64,000 nt of DNA from Aphelocoma coerulescens (taxonomy: Eukaryota > Chordata > Aves > Passeriformes > Corvidae), in assembly GCF_041296385.1 (NCBI RefSeq), contig NC_091016.1, positions 20,311,497-20,375,496 of the forward strand, written 5' to 3'. Each line of letters starts with the position of its first letter. Positions within the stretch are counted from its first letter, which is position 1. The notes under the pieces were generated by a model. The model ran no database searches. It worked only from the letters and a program-made list of their open reading frames with translations, and was not told the DNA's origin. A program made the position numbers and the translations under genes. Below are positions 25,165-35,400 of the stretch, piece by piece.

Positions 25165-25425
25165 CTTGTTCTCATTTCTATTTTTAAATGCTATGGAAAC
25201 ACCGAATGATGATAATGAACAGAATAATAATTAAACTGTTCTGTGAGGCGCATATCTGTACATACATACACTTTTTTTTTTTACTACTTGGCTTTTTTTT
25301 TTTTTTATCAGAACAATCAGGTTTTGATGAGGTGAAAGGTTATTCATAACGAGCAGTTTGTTACAGTCACCATGAGAAATAACGAGCGTGCATTGTGAGC
25401 ACATATCCTGCTGTTCAGACTTGCC

Positions 25426-25439
25426 GTTGCTACGATAAC
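25426..25439 (+). promoter_or_regulatory. RFX X-box-like motif, distal
   Basis: gttgctacgataac matches the X-box palindrome GTTGCCATGGCAAC at 10 of 14 positions, all four changes being transitions, with both outer half-sites kept. It lies 3.9 kb upstream of the PPP1R21 start codon. A chance match is possible. Confidence 0.35.
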
Positions 25440-26962
25440 AGAAACAAAACACCAGTTTCGGGTGTTTGCAGCTTCCGAGGATGTGGTTTATGTGCTGCTT
25501 GTGATAGTCTGATGACTGAAGATGGCTCCCTTCCAATCATTTTTGAATTTTTTCTGTCTCTTAGAAACCCTTTTGTTGTGAGTACTTGTGAGGACATAAG
25601 TGATGACAGTGAAGTTTATTTTCCCAAAGCACAGAAAACATCCAGGATAATCTGAAATATGTTCTTTGTTTATTTCTTTACCTGCACCTATTCCCGGGGT
25701 CTGTGAGTACAAGTTCTGACTAAACAGAGGGGATGACACGGTTTGAGCAGAGGAGGGAGGACAAATGAGCTTGAGAATAGGACATTTTGAAATCACTGTG
25801 ATTCTTAAATAAATTAGTTATCTTTGAGAGAGCACCTAGAATTCAACACCCATTGTACCAGCTGCTGAGCACAGGCACAAGGGAAGGACAGCCTCTGTTA
25901 TACTGCCTATCTTTTGCTATCTGTTCTCCCCCATGGAAACAAAAATGCCATGAGTGTTGGGAGGGATTCCTTTGCTCCACACGTCATGAGCTTGCATTAA
26001 GCTCTGCTGCCATAACCTGTACTTATATCCCCATGGGTGTGTTTGCAGGAGGCAGTATTTTGGGGGTCCTGTGGCAACCACCCCACACTGCTTGGGATTC
26101 CACTCCCATGAGCTCTCTCGCTCCAAACTTCTGACAAGAGGACCAGTCCCTTGCAATTACTGAGTCAGTGCTGTGGAAGCCTCACGACACCACGCTGCAG
26201 TGACACGTCTTTGGGCTGCAGTGCTGGGACAACCTTGCTTTCCAGGGAGAGGTGAGAATTAAGGATGTGCTTGTGAGGAAACAGAACAATAAAGACATTT
26301 TTTCACAGCTGATGTTTGGGGAAGTAGCACTGCAGCTGCCATGGCAAATCAAAAGGATGAATCTGAGAATTTCCTGCGAGAGAGTTAAAAAACCTCAACC
26401 AACAAACAAGCTAACTTTTGTCACCTGTGTTTTTGGGGAAATTTGCTGAAGCTGTTTGCTGAGTACCACCATGGGACACTGATAAATTACAACATTAACA
26501 TTATAGGGACCCTGGGATCCATGAGAAACTGGGCAATAGACAGTACCACTTTAAAACACAAGAGGCTGGCCTGATGCTTAAATACACTGAAGTAGGGCTG
26601 TTCTGATGAGCCTAAAAATCCTGCAGCCAGATCTCAGCTTTAAAGCAGAAAAAGCAGGCAGCTTTTATTCGCTCCTTTCACTTGTTTCAAGCAACTGGCA
26701 TTCCCTCCTATGATAAATGCCCTATATGATGTACACTTGGATCTTGCCACTCTGCGGGGATGCAGGCAAATAAATTCTGTGCTCTTCCACTCCAAGTGCC
26801 TGCTGCCCAGTCAGGAGCACTGCTGTTGTCAGTGGGGAAGCAATTTATTCTGCCACAACTAGGCACTGTAATTCCCTGAGCTCCGTTTCCCAGCTTTCAG
26901 CTGTGAAACCTCTCTGCCAGCATTCACTGCACCAGAGAGAAGGGGAAAACTGCATCACAAAA

Positions 26963-27109
26963 GCATCTTTGAAGGCAGCACAAACTCGGGAGTACTTGCA
27001 AAGTGTGTTCAAAGTATTTCAGTGTTAACACCTCAGTGAAAGACACATCCTGGAAAATGCAGCCCAAAAAATACAGGTTGGAGTCAAATGTAAAGGCTTT
27101 CAAATAATT
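26963..27109. repeat. Direct duplicate, copy 2 (about 147 bp)
   Basis: Partner of 24687-24830, about 2.28 kb downstream. Both carry the core gagtacttgcaaagtgtgtt and the segment tacaggttggagtcaaatg. Most differences are transitions, suggesting moderate age. Confidence 0.85.
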
Positions 27110-28196
27110 TTCCTGTACAAAATTAACTGCACTGACATATAAGGACATACCATGGAAAGCATGCTGCTTTTAATCCTGATGTGCAGCAACTGCAAACCCC
27201 ATTTGCTTTGCTAGAAACTTCTGTAGGGGATGCAAAATGGAGTGGAAGGAGAAGTGTATCTGCTCTAATTGTTAAAAACTAGAGCTTCCTTATTTCTTAT
27301 TCCAGGATTGCTGTTTAAGCTCTTCTGGTCAAGCAGAACAGCAGCAAGATCATTTGGATGAACGATGACTCTGTGTGTTTTGCTTATTTCTCCTTTTTTA
27401 CTTCCTAAAAATGCACAGTGCTGTTGTTGGCAATATGGATCATCTCCTCCAACGTTAAGCCTTCCTTTGGAGATACAAACATATTTGCTAATCTGGCCCC
27501 CATGTCATATTTAGGGCTCATCAACTCCACTACTGTGATGAGCAAAGGAATAGCGCACACACACACCATCAAAGCCTCAAGATGAAGGAAAAAAATTAGC
27601 TTCCATTGCAGGCACCTTCTATCCACTCCTACTTAATGGGAGCAAAGACAAAAGGAGGTAACAAAACGATGATTTATCACCTCTAGCACTACCCACTACT
27701 GAGGAACAGCTATGAAGACACCGTGCTGAAATCAAGTGGGAAAAAAATGATACCATGGAAACTGAACAAAAGTAATAATTTGCTGCTACATCTCTGTCCT
27801 AGACCAGGAAGCCCTTAACCTGCAAATCGCCAGATGCTCAGCATATACTGGTAAAGTCTCATCACATTTTTGCCTTATTACACTTTTCCTTACACATCTG
27901 TTTCCAGGCATGTTCAGAAGCAAAATTCTGCATTGCTTGAGTACCTGGCAGGACCAAATACACCTTTTATGATGTTTTCAGTTTCTGCTTGAAGTGTACT
28001 GACGCTATATACACGCTTAAATGTTTGGCAAATCTGAGGATAAAGAAGCAAATAGGAGGTAAGTAGCAGAGCCTCAGCAATCTCTAAAGGATGGCTGAAC
28101 ACTGGAGAAGCTCAAAGGTGGCTCCAAAACAGAGACCTGCACACTGGAGAGAAGAGAGCAGAGAAGGGCCCCCCCCGGAAAACGCTGGTGCAGATA

Positions 28197-28546
28197 CCCA
28201 GAAACACAGAATCACAGAGTTGTTAGGATTGGAAGGGACCTCTGGAAACCATCCAGTCCAACCCCCTGCCAAGGCAGGGTCACCTGGAGCAGCTGATACA
28301 GAAACGTGTCCAGGTGGGGTTTGAATGTCACCACGGAGGGGGACCCCACAACCTCCCTGGGCAGCTGTCCCAGTGCTCTGCCACCCTCAGTGTAAAGAAG
28401 TTCTTCCTCATGCTGAGGTGGAATTTGTGTTTTCGTTTACAGCCATTCTTCCTTGTCCTAACACTGGGCACCACTGAGAAGAGTCTGGCACCATCCCCTT
28501 GGCACTTCGAGATATTTATATGCATTGATGAGATCCCCTCTGAATG
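28197..28546 (-). mobile_element. CR1 LINE 3' end, antisense, 5'-truncated
   Basis: On the + strand it opens with gaaacacagaatcacagag, the reverse complement of the tandem ATTCTGTG end typical of CR1. It continues through ggaagggacctctgga and ccatccagtccaacccc, and ends in the gagatcccctctg segment before leaving the consensus at about 28546. This is the classic bird/reptile CR1 3' region inserted on the - strand, 5'-truncated, about 0.8 kb upstream of the PPP1R21 start codon. Confidence 0.9.
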
Positions 28547-29045
28547 ATGCCCGAGACTGTGGAATTCGAGTTTCTGCAGCTTGAGAGGGCATTGCACGAC
28601 CCGGGATCTACCCGTGTACTCCTTCCTTAGGATATAATGGATATACTCAATATCTCCTTCAATTAGTGCATGAAGGCTGGAGGCTGTAGGGAGATCCAAG
28701 CGCTGGCAGTGACACCCACTGCGAGCCATGGGAAGTGTCTGAACCGCCTTTTGTTTCCTTGAGTCCCCTACGGGCCCGCAAGAAACCGCGGCTGCCTCAG
28801 TTTCTGTGCGTGTCGCACGTCCCGGGGCTCCCCCTGGCGACAGCGCTGCCCAGGCGGAGACCCGCGGGACCGGCGGGGGCACGGTGCCCAGGCAGGGACG
28901 GCGCCGGGGCACCGGATCATCGCTCGCCGCTTTTCGCATCGCGATCATCACGACATGAACCCCTGGCCCCGGCCCCGCTCCGGGGCGAAGCTTTTTGGGC
29001 GGGGCGGCGCCCCGTAGCCCGGAGGCCGCGCGCGGCCCCGCAGCC

Positions 29046-29059
29046 GTCGCCATGGCAAC
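29046..29059 (+). promoter_or_regulatory. PPP1R21: RFX X-box motif in the PPP1R21 promoter
   Basis: gtcgccatggcaac differs from the palindromic RFX consensus GTTGCCATGGCAAC at one of 14 positions. RFX factors bind such boxes in promoters of many ciliary and some housekeeping genes. Confidence 0.6.
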
Positions 29060-29087
29060 GGCCGGTGACAGCGAGCGCCTCGCCGCT

Positions 29088-29097
29088 GTCACGTGAC
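29088..29097. promoter_or_regulatory. PPP1R21: CLEAR-type E-box palindrome (GTCACGTGAC)
   Basis: A perfect 10-bp palindrome identical to the CLEAR consensus bound by TFEB/MITF-family factors; USF and MYC-family proteins share the CACGTG core. It lies about 250 bp upstream of the start codon. Confidence 0.65.
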
Positions 29098-29127
29098 CAG
29101 GTCCTCCCGGCAGCCCCGCCCCCTCCC

Positions 29128-29160
29128 GCCGCCATCTTGAAGTTGCGTCAAGATGGTGGC
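29128..29160. promoter_or_regulatory. PPP1R21: Inverted pair of YY1-like sites
   Basis: gccgccatcttga (29128-29140) and tcaagatggtggc (29148-29160) are inverted repeats with 12 of 13 pairs, separated by 7 nt. Each contains the CCATCTTG / CAAGATGG core of YY1 sites. Confidence 0.6.
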
Positions 29161-29206
29161 GCCGGCGGCTTAAAGCTCCGCCCCCCCGCCCCGCGGACGG
29201 CGCCTC

Positions 29207-29213
29207 TACGTCA
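29207..29213 (+). promoter_or_regulatory. PPP1R21: CRE-like site
   Basis: tacgtca, within ctctacgtcatcacg, resembles a CREB/ATF site (TGACGTCA) with one change at the 5' edge. Confidence 0.4.
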
Positions 29214-29235
29214 TCACGTTCCCGCCGCCCTGAAC

Positions 29236-29244
29236 CCGGAAGTG
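29236..29244 (+). promoter_or_regulatory. PPP1R21: ETS/GABP-type site
   Basis: ccggaagtg is the common ETS-family consensus in TATA-less promoters, close to the likely transcription start. Confidence 0.45.
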
Positions 29245-29343
29245 CGTCTTCCCATTCGCGGGCGTGCGGGGCCGGCGGGAGCGCCCGAGTCAAGCCGAGT
29301 CCAGCCGAGCGGAGCCGAGTCCAGGCGAGCCGGCGGGGCGGAG

Positions 29344-29406
29344 ATGGCGGCGGCTGCGGCGGAGCTGCAGGGGAAGTACCAGAAGCTGGCCCAGGAGTAC
29401 TCCAAG
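29344..29406 (+). CDS. PPP1R21: PPP1R21 coding exon 1
   Basis: Residues 1-21, MAAAAAELQGKYQKLAQEYSK. The ATG context gagATGg is good. The upstream frame stays open only because the CpG island lacks stops; the homologous start is here. Donor AAG|GTACCG. Confidence 0.95.
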
Positions 29407-32400
29407 GTACCGGGCACCGGGGCCCTCGGCTCCGCTCGGGGCTGCAGCGCTGGTTTCCGCGGCAGCGGCCGGTGCTGGGGGCCCAGGGGTGCCTCCTCCG
29501 GGGGATGAGGCGGAGGCAGAGGCGGGGCGGCACGGGAGGTGCAGGTTTGCAGGTGCCGGGGGAGCGCCGCGAGGGCAGAATGGCTTCGTCTGCAAGACAT
29601 CCTGGAGTACAAACAGCGGGCTCAGCTGTGCCAGGGAAGTGAAATGACAGTGTTCTCCCTTGTTCTCCGCTTCCCATTCGGGCACGAAGCTTGGTTTTAT
29701 CCGCTTGGGTGTGAACATTTGCCGAGGTCTCGGTCGTGCGTCTCAGCCGTGTGAGCTCTCTCTGGCCGGTGGGTGTGGGAACTCGGCGGTGGCAGTGGTG
29801 CTTGCAGCGCCTTGGAAGTGAGCAGGACACTTGCTTCCACACTTGCCTCTTGTCTGTCCCCGTTCTTCTGCCCTAGGTGACTTTGCATCCTGTTTCTGGT
29901 GCTGCTTGACACAGGGTTTGCAAAGATTTGTAGCCCATAGTGGAGAAAGCCTTTCCTTTCGAAGGTGCCTGAGATGACTTCTAAAATAGTGGAGCCTTGC
30001 TTAATATGGAGCTCTTCATTCCTTCTTCTTCAATAAAAGGAAGAGGAGACTGCTGGTCTTGAATGGCACAGTCCTTCAGCAGCCTTGGGGGAGAAAAGCA
30101 GCCCTTTGGTTTTGTGTAGCCCAGCATCGGTGACTGGCACAAGGCACTTGTCTGTATTTGACACTTATCCCAGCTTACAGAACCATATGTCTTTAAATAC
30201 TGTTCTCCTTGGAACTGCTATAAAAACACCATGTGTAAAATCTAAATTGTTCACAGATAGATATCTTTTTAAAGCTTCTGCAAAATAATTTTAAGAAAAT
30301 TTAATTTTTAACTTTGCATCTTTGTAGGTGTCGGAGTTCATATGTCTTGTTGTTTTATACAGAGGCTCTGTTATTCCTTGGAGATCAGTAGTGGCTGAGG
30401 ATAAGATAATGGAGGGATTTTGGTGCTTGATTCCTGAGTGAGCATTTGAAATGTGGACTTCTGACTACAGCTTCCAATAGTTCCAGCTGCTGGATCCTCT
30501 TTCTTTTAGTATCATGATGTCCCAAAGCTTTCTTTGAGCTTCATCGTGCACTTCTCAGCCTGTGGCACTTCCCTTATCCTTTGTGGGAACTGTTTTTTTC
30601 ATCTCATCCCATTTCTTGTGCAGTGCAGTTCATTGTGGGACTCCCCTTTGCAGAACCCTCTCCTCTTTGTGCAGATGTTCAGTTGGCTGCTTGTTGTGTG
30701 CAGGTGGAAATGGAGAGTATCCCTGGAATAGCCTGTTCACTTGATGGTGCTGTGAAAGCCATGGAGAGAGGTGAACAAGAGTTTGACAGACTCAAGCAGT
30801 GCTGGGGGAAGTCCCTGCCAAAGGATTGCTTTTCCTCTCGGTTCACAGAGCAGTCCAGAAGAAGGATGAGGGGAAGAAGAGGCTCTGAAAACACACAAGT
30901 TGCAGCTTCTGGCTCTCTCATGAAGGAATGGTCAAAAGGCTCTTGCAGCTTGTGGCAGCCTGTGTGTCTCTGTGTGCAGCAGGTCTGAGCTGTTCCGTTC
31001 TCTGCACCTGATGTGTTCCTGCAGCAGTAGCTGTGGCACAAAAACAGGTGTGGAAAATTACTGCACTACTTTTTCTTGCTAGGGAAACCCTGTGCTTGGA
31101 AGTTTTTCCATGGTGCACTTGGAAGTTTCTTGCCTTGCCTCTGTGATGCCTGAGCAGCACAGTGGGAATACTGCAGGGAAAACAGCTGTGCTTAGCAGTG
31201 ACTTCTGACCTTTCAAATACACTCAGTCATCACACTGAAACAGTGAGCCATTGCTGTTTTACATTGAGTCTTGCCTTATATGCACCTGCCAGAGGTATTC
31301 CCAAACACTGTACAAACCCTTTTAATTTATATCTGCAACAGCTGGACTCACACATGTCAAATGAATACAAACTGCCTTTGAAGAAACCAGGATTCAAGCA
31401 ATTTTCAAAGAATGGGAAGATGGAACTGTCGGTATCCTCATTGCTGCAGGGTAGAGGTACTCTGTGAAATGACTGGGAAATAGATTTCTTGAGTATCACT
31501 TTTCACTGCAGTGATTTTAGCTCAGATTTTGTGTACTGTGTAAGTGAGGCTTAGAGGGCTTTTCCTTCTATGCTTTTTGTGCCTTTTTCTGTCAGTCTGT
31601 TCTCTGGATCATCTGCTGACACTGGTAATAAGTAATTTTGTATTAGAGTTCAACTTCTCTTGAATTGATACAGATTTTGACTTTGTGAGTCCTGCTTATG
31701 TTCCAGGACTGTTTATAAACAGTTTTGGGGAGAAGAAGGGAAACACACTGAGTATGACCAAGAACTTCATTAGTCAAGGAAGAGGTTGCAACTTTTCCAT
31801 ATCCAGTCCTAGGTCTTGAAATCTTAACTATATTTAAGTAACTGGTCTTGAAAGGTCTTTATTGAGTAAGAATTCTGTTCTATTTGACCAAAATGTTCAG
31901 GTGGTAGAGTAACTTCTTGTTTCTTGGCAAGTTAGGATATGAAATGGATACTTTTTTTCAACCTGATACCACTGCTATCTACCTGAAGAAAATACTTGAA
32001 AAAGCATTCACACCTGGTACTCTCCTGAGAGAATATGATGCTTTCTTCACTTTCTCATGAATAGCTTTTATTTATTCCCTTGTCTTGCATAGTTACTGGC
32101 ATCTCTTGTTTTTCAGCTTCGCGCTCAGAACCAAGTCCTGAAAAAAGGAGTTGTAGATGAGCAAGCAAATTCTGCCTCATTGAAGGTAATCTCTAAAACC
32201 ACCTCATGTCAGGTGTACTAAGCTGTGACAAAATAGGTAAACAGGGGTACTTTTTACTAAAAAGTAATGTCAATAAAAGAATGAAGAAGGAACTTGATTT
32301 TAGTAAAAGAATTTCTGTTTTGCAGCTAGCCCGTTATTCTCTGTAAGTTCTGGCTTTGTAAAAGGGCAAGGTTGCTTCTAGCTGATTAATGTGTAGAATG

Positions 32401-35400
32401 AAATATCTACTTGAGTGTGGTCTGTGGGCAGCTCAAGGAAGTGAAATAACTTTTTTTAGTTTAGAAATGATACTTTCTGCCTATTTAGCATTTAAGTAGT
32501 GAAGTGATTTTCTAATTTGTTCTTGTTTTTAATGTGATGCTACTTATCAAAAGCATGTGTAAAAATAAGTGTGAAAATTTTAAGATCAAATTTTTTTTTG
32601 TCATTCAGGAACAACTGAAGATGAAGGATCAATCACTAAGGAAACTGCAACAAGAAATGGACAGCTTGACCTTTCGAAATCAGCAACTTGCCAAGCGGGT
32701 GGAGCTACTTCAAGATGAACTTGCATTAAGTGAAGCTCGGGGCAAAAAGAACAAGGTATGTGCTGAAGGCAAAGAAAAACTTGCTTAGCAGATGTCTGCT
32801 CCTCACCTGCCAAAGCCTTATCCTGATTTTTAGCAGTAGGTATTTTGTGTCAAGGGTTGAGCTGAATGTTCTTGTCAGAACTTGTGTTATTACCTCATGT
32901 AAGTGAAAATACCCATAAAATGGGTATCAATATATATAATACTTGCTGTGTATTTCTCTTCTAGTTTGTCAGCTGACTGATACTGAATTGCTGTCTTCCT
33001 TTATGGATGCTTATTGAATGTTCAGACAACTGGGAAATACCTTGGAGCTCCGTGATTAGTCAGCTGCTATGCAGAAGGCTGATCACTCCTCATTTCCCAT
33101 CCCCACCTCTTTGCTTTGGGATTTTGATGTTGGTAGTTAACTCTTCAGCCTGTGATCATAGCTGTTCTGTGTGAATCTTGTCAAATGCTTTGAAATCTAA
33201 ATGTTTAGCTTGTATTCTTTGTCATTTCAAAATGACAGAATAATTTCGGTACTGTGATCTTTCTGTGCCAAAATGCTTTCTGATTAAACCTAGCGATATC
33301 ATACTCTGAGACCAGCTGTGTCTTCTGTAGGTAACATCATAATTCCAGGGGTGGTGTGCTTGGACTTAGGTAATTCTCAAGCATCTCTTGCTACTTTCCT
33401 CATGAGGAAACCCCTCTTAATTACTGTTGTCTTTTCTTTTTGGTTACAGCTCTCAATGTGCTGTAGTTATCCAGAGTGACATTAAAGAAATCATTCAACT
33501 GATTAGTAATATGATCATCTTCCTTACTTTTCTCCTAAACTCTTGTCCATTTTTCTGCTGTCCAGTTCCTTAACAAGCATAATACATCTGACTGCATTGT
33601 TCATGCACCACAACATATTGTTCTTCCAAATGCAGTTTGACCCTTCTGGTCTTTTATTTCATATTGTGTAAGTTACTGTTTTGCTAGTTGTGTTTCCAAA
33701 TTTTGAAGGACAGCAGCCTGCCTTTAGCAGCTTTGCAAACCACTGCCACTAAGTTTTTCCTGTTCATGTGTCAAAATGCACAGCTTTAGTTCCCTGCTCT
33801 GTGTCAGAGTGCAATCCTTTTAGAAGGAGCAGAATGTGTGCCCATATCTCAGGTGGAATTCACAGGCTGGCATAAAATACAGAGGTGACTTAGCTGCCCT
33901 ACCTGTCCCAAGCTCTTGAAGTTTGGTGTTGAGTTTAAATGCAAAGAGTCTCCCCTGTGTTTAATGATGACGATGCCTTTCTTCAGCAGTATGGTGTAGG
34001 GGATTCACTGGTGGTCTGAGTCTTTGGGATTAAATGGGTGAAAAATGAGGAAACAGCAGAGGGATATCTGTAGAAAGACCCCGTGCTTTCTGTGCCACTT
34101 TGTGCTATAGCCTGCTGAGAGCAGCCTGGCTTACACCTGGACACTTGCTGGGGACAGATGTGCTTTACACACAGCTGCCAAACCAACTGAGCCTGTGTGT
34201 GGAGGGTTTTGGTATCATGCAGGATTCCAGTGAATTCAGGTGGGCTGCTGCCCATCCACGTGATTCCCTGTGTGTGTGAATGGGACACCTGAGTGGAGGC
34301 TTTCCCTTGGCAGTGTTGTATCTCTGTAGGGTAACAAGGGTGTGAAGGGAAGTGTGCTGCCTTGAGGCTGGTGCTCCATGCAGTATTCTCACCTTCTGAT
34401 ACATCAGTGTCAGCAGGGCATCTGCTCACGTGCCTCTTTTGGGAATTAGCTATGGGAATTATTCTCACTGACCTGGGATGTGGAGATAAGAAGTGCATTT
34501 TGTTTCTCTTAGAAAAGTGTAGAATCATCATCTCAGTTGAGTCAAGAACAGAAAAGTGTCTTCAATGAAGATCTTCAGAAAAAAATAGAAGAAAATGAGC
34601 GACTACATATACTTGTGAGTGAAATTTTGTTTAGCCTTTATTTTTGGTTCAGAAAGCTGGTGACACAAACAAAGATACAGAAAGTAAAGTGCTGTCTGAA
34701 AATCTGGTGGGTTTAGAAGCTTCGTTGTACACAAAGCAGCGGATGAGATCAGGTAGTTGGTTTATAAAGGTGTTCACTAGGCAAATTAGGTATTTTGACT
34801 TTGGATGTTTAAGACAGTGTGTGGAATCACATAATACATGTTTTCTCATTTCGATTTTTAACTTTTGGTGACAGCTGCCCTACTGAAAATAGCCTGGTAC
34901 TGGATGGAAATTTCTTGTTAGTTCATAAACTGTTTCAGAATTTCTTCAAAGGATAAAATATTTTCTCCAAGTTGCCATAATTAAGTCAGGAATTGCTTTA
35001 CCAAAATGGAATGCATTTCACTTTAAAAAACTTGAGAAAAACCTTATAGCTCAAGTTCAGTTTTTTGTGTGTCTGCTATTAGTCAGCAATATATTTAAAG
35101 AATGCTTGATGCTACAAAACTTTGTTTTTATTAAAGTACTTTATTCCTGAATCTTTTCTCTGTAAATAAAAAAAAATTCTGTTTGTCTGAGAACTAGTAA
35201 TTGCTGTTAACCTGATCTGGCTAATGAAATTGGAGTGACTTATAGGACTGGATTCAGTAATAAAATGAAGCTTTTTTTAAAAGAGCTTTGCTTTTCTTCC
35301 TTTAGTTCTTTGAAGCAGATGAGCAGCACAAACGTTTAGAAGCAGAGCTGAGGAGTAGACTGGAGGTTTTGGAAACTGATGCTACCCAGCACCAAGCTGT

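Larger units (their letters stand above)
20300..28196. other. Intergenic region between FOXN2 and PPP1R21
   Basis: About 8 kb with no convincing gene on either strand. Short open frames are present but show no recognisable protein family. It contains a pair of hairpin-forming inverted repeats (22454-22500), two copies of a 147-bp segment (24687 and 26963), a GA microsatellite near 25130, T-runs near 25270-25308, and an X-box-like motif at 25426. Confidence 0.7.
28770..29560. promoter_or_regulatory. PPP1R21: CpG island and PPP1R21 promoter
   Basis: A sharp block of G+C- and CpG-rich DNA in an otherwise A/T-rich window, covering the PPP1R21 start codon. There is no TATA box, as usual for a housekeeping CpG-island promoter. 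Visible sites in order: X-box-like motif (29046), CACGTG palindrome (29088), GC box (29114), inverted YY1-like pair (29128-29160), CRE-like tacgtca (29207) and ETS-type ccggaagt (29236). The transcription start is probably between about 29220 and 29340. Confidence 0.85.

Noticed and set aside
27405..27626. 73-codon hydrophobic open frame on the - strand
   Set aside because: A membrane-like segment is visible, but there is no homologue I know, no promoter or splice context, and the length is within chance.
28735..29343. In-frame N-terminal extension of PPP1R21
   Set aside because: The frame is open only because of CpG-island composition. Family proteins start at the MA...ELQGKYQKLAQEYSK position, and the promoter motifs lie in the would-be extension.
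28328..29842. 504-codon open frame on the - strand
   Set aside because: It runs through the antisense CR1 tail and the CpG island, where stop codons are rare. Composition is Arg/Pro/Ala-rich with no recognisable domain, and it overlaps PPP1R21 exon 1 antisense.
30581..30988. 135-codon open frame in PPP1R21 intron 1
   Set aside because: Several overlapping frames are open on both strands here and none has domain features; chance is the simplest explanation.
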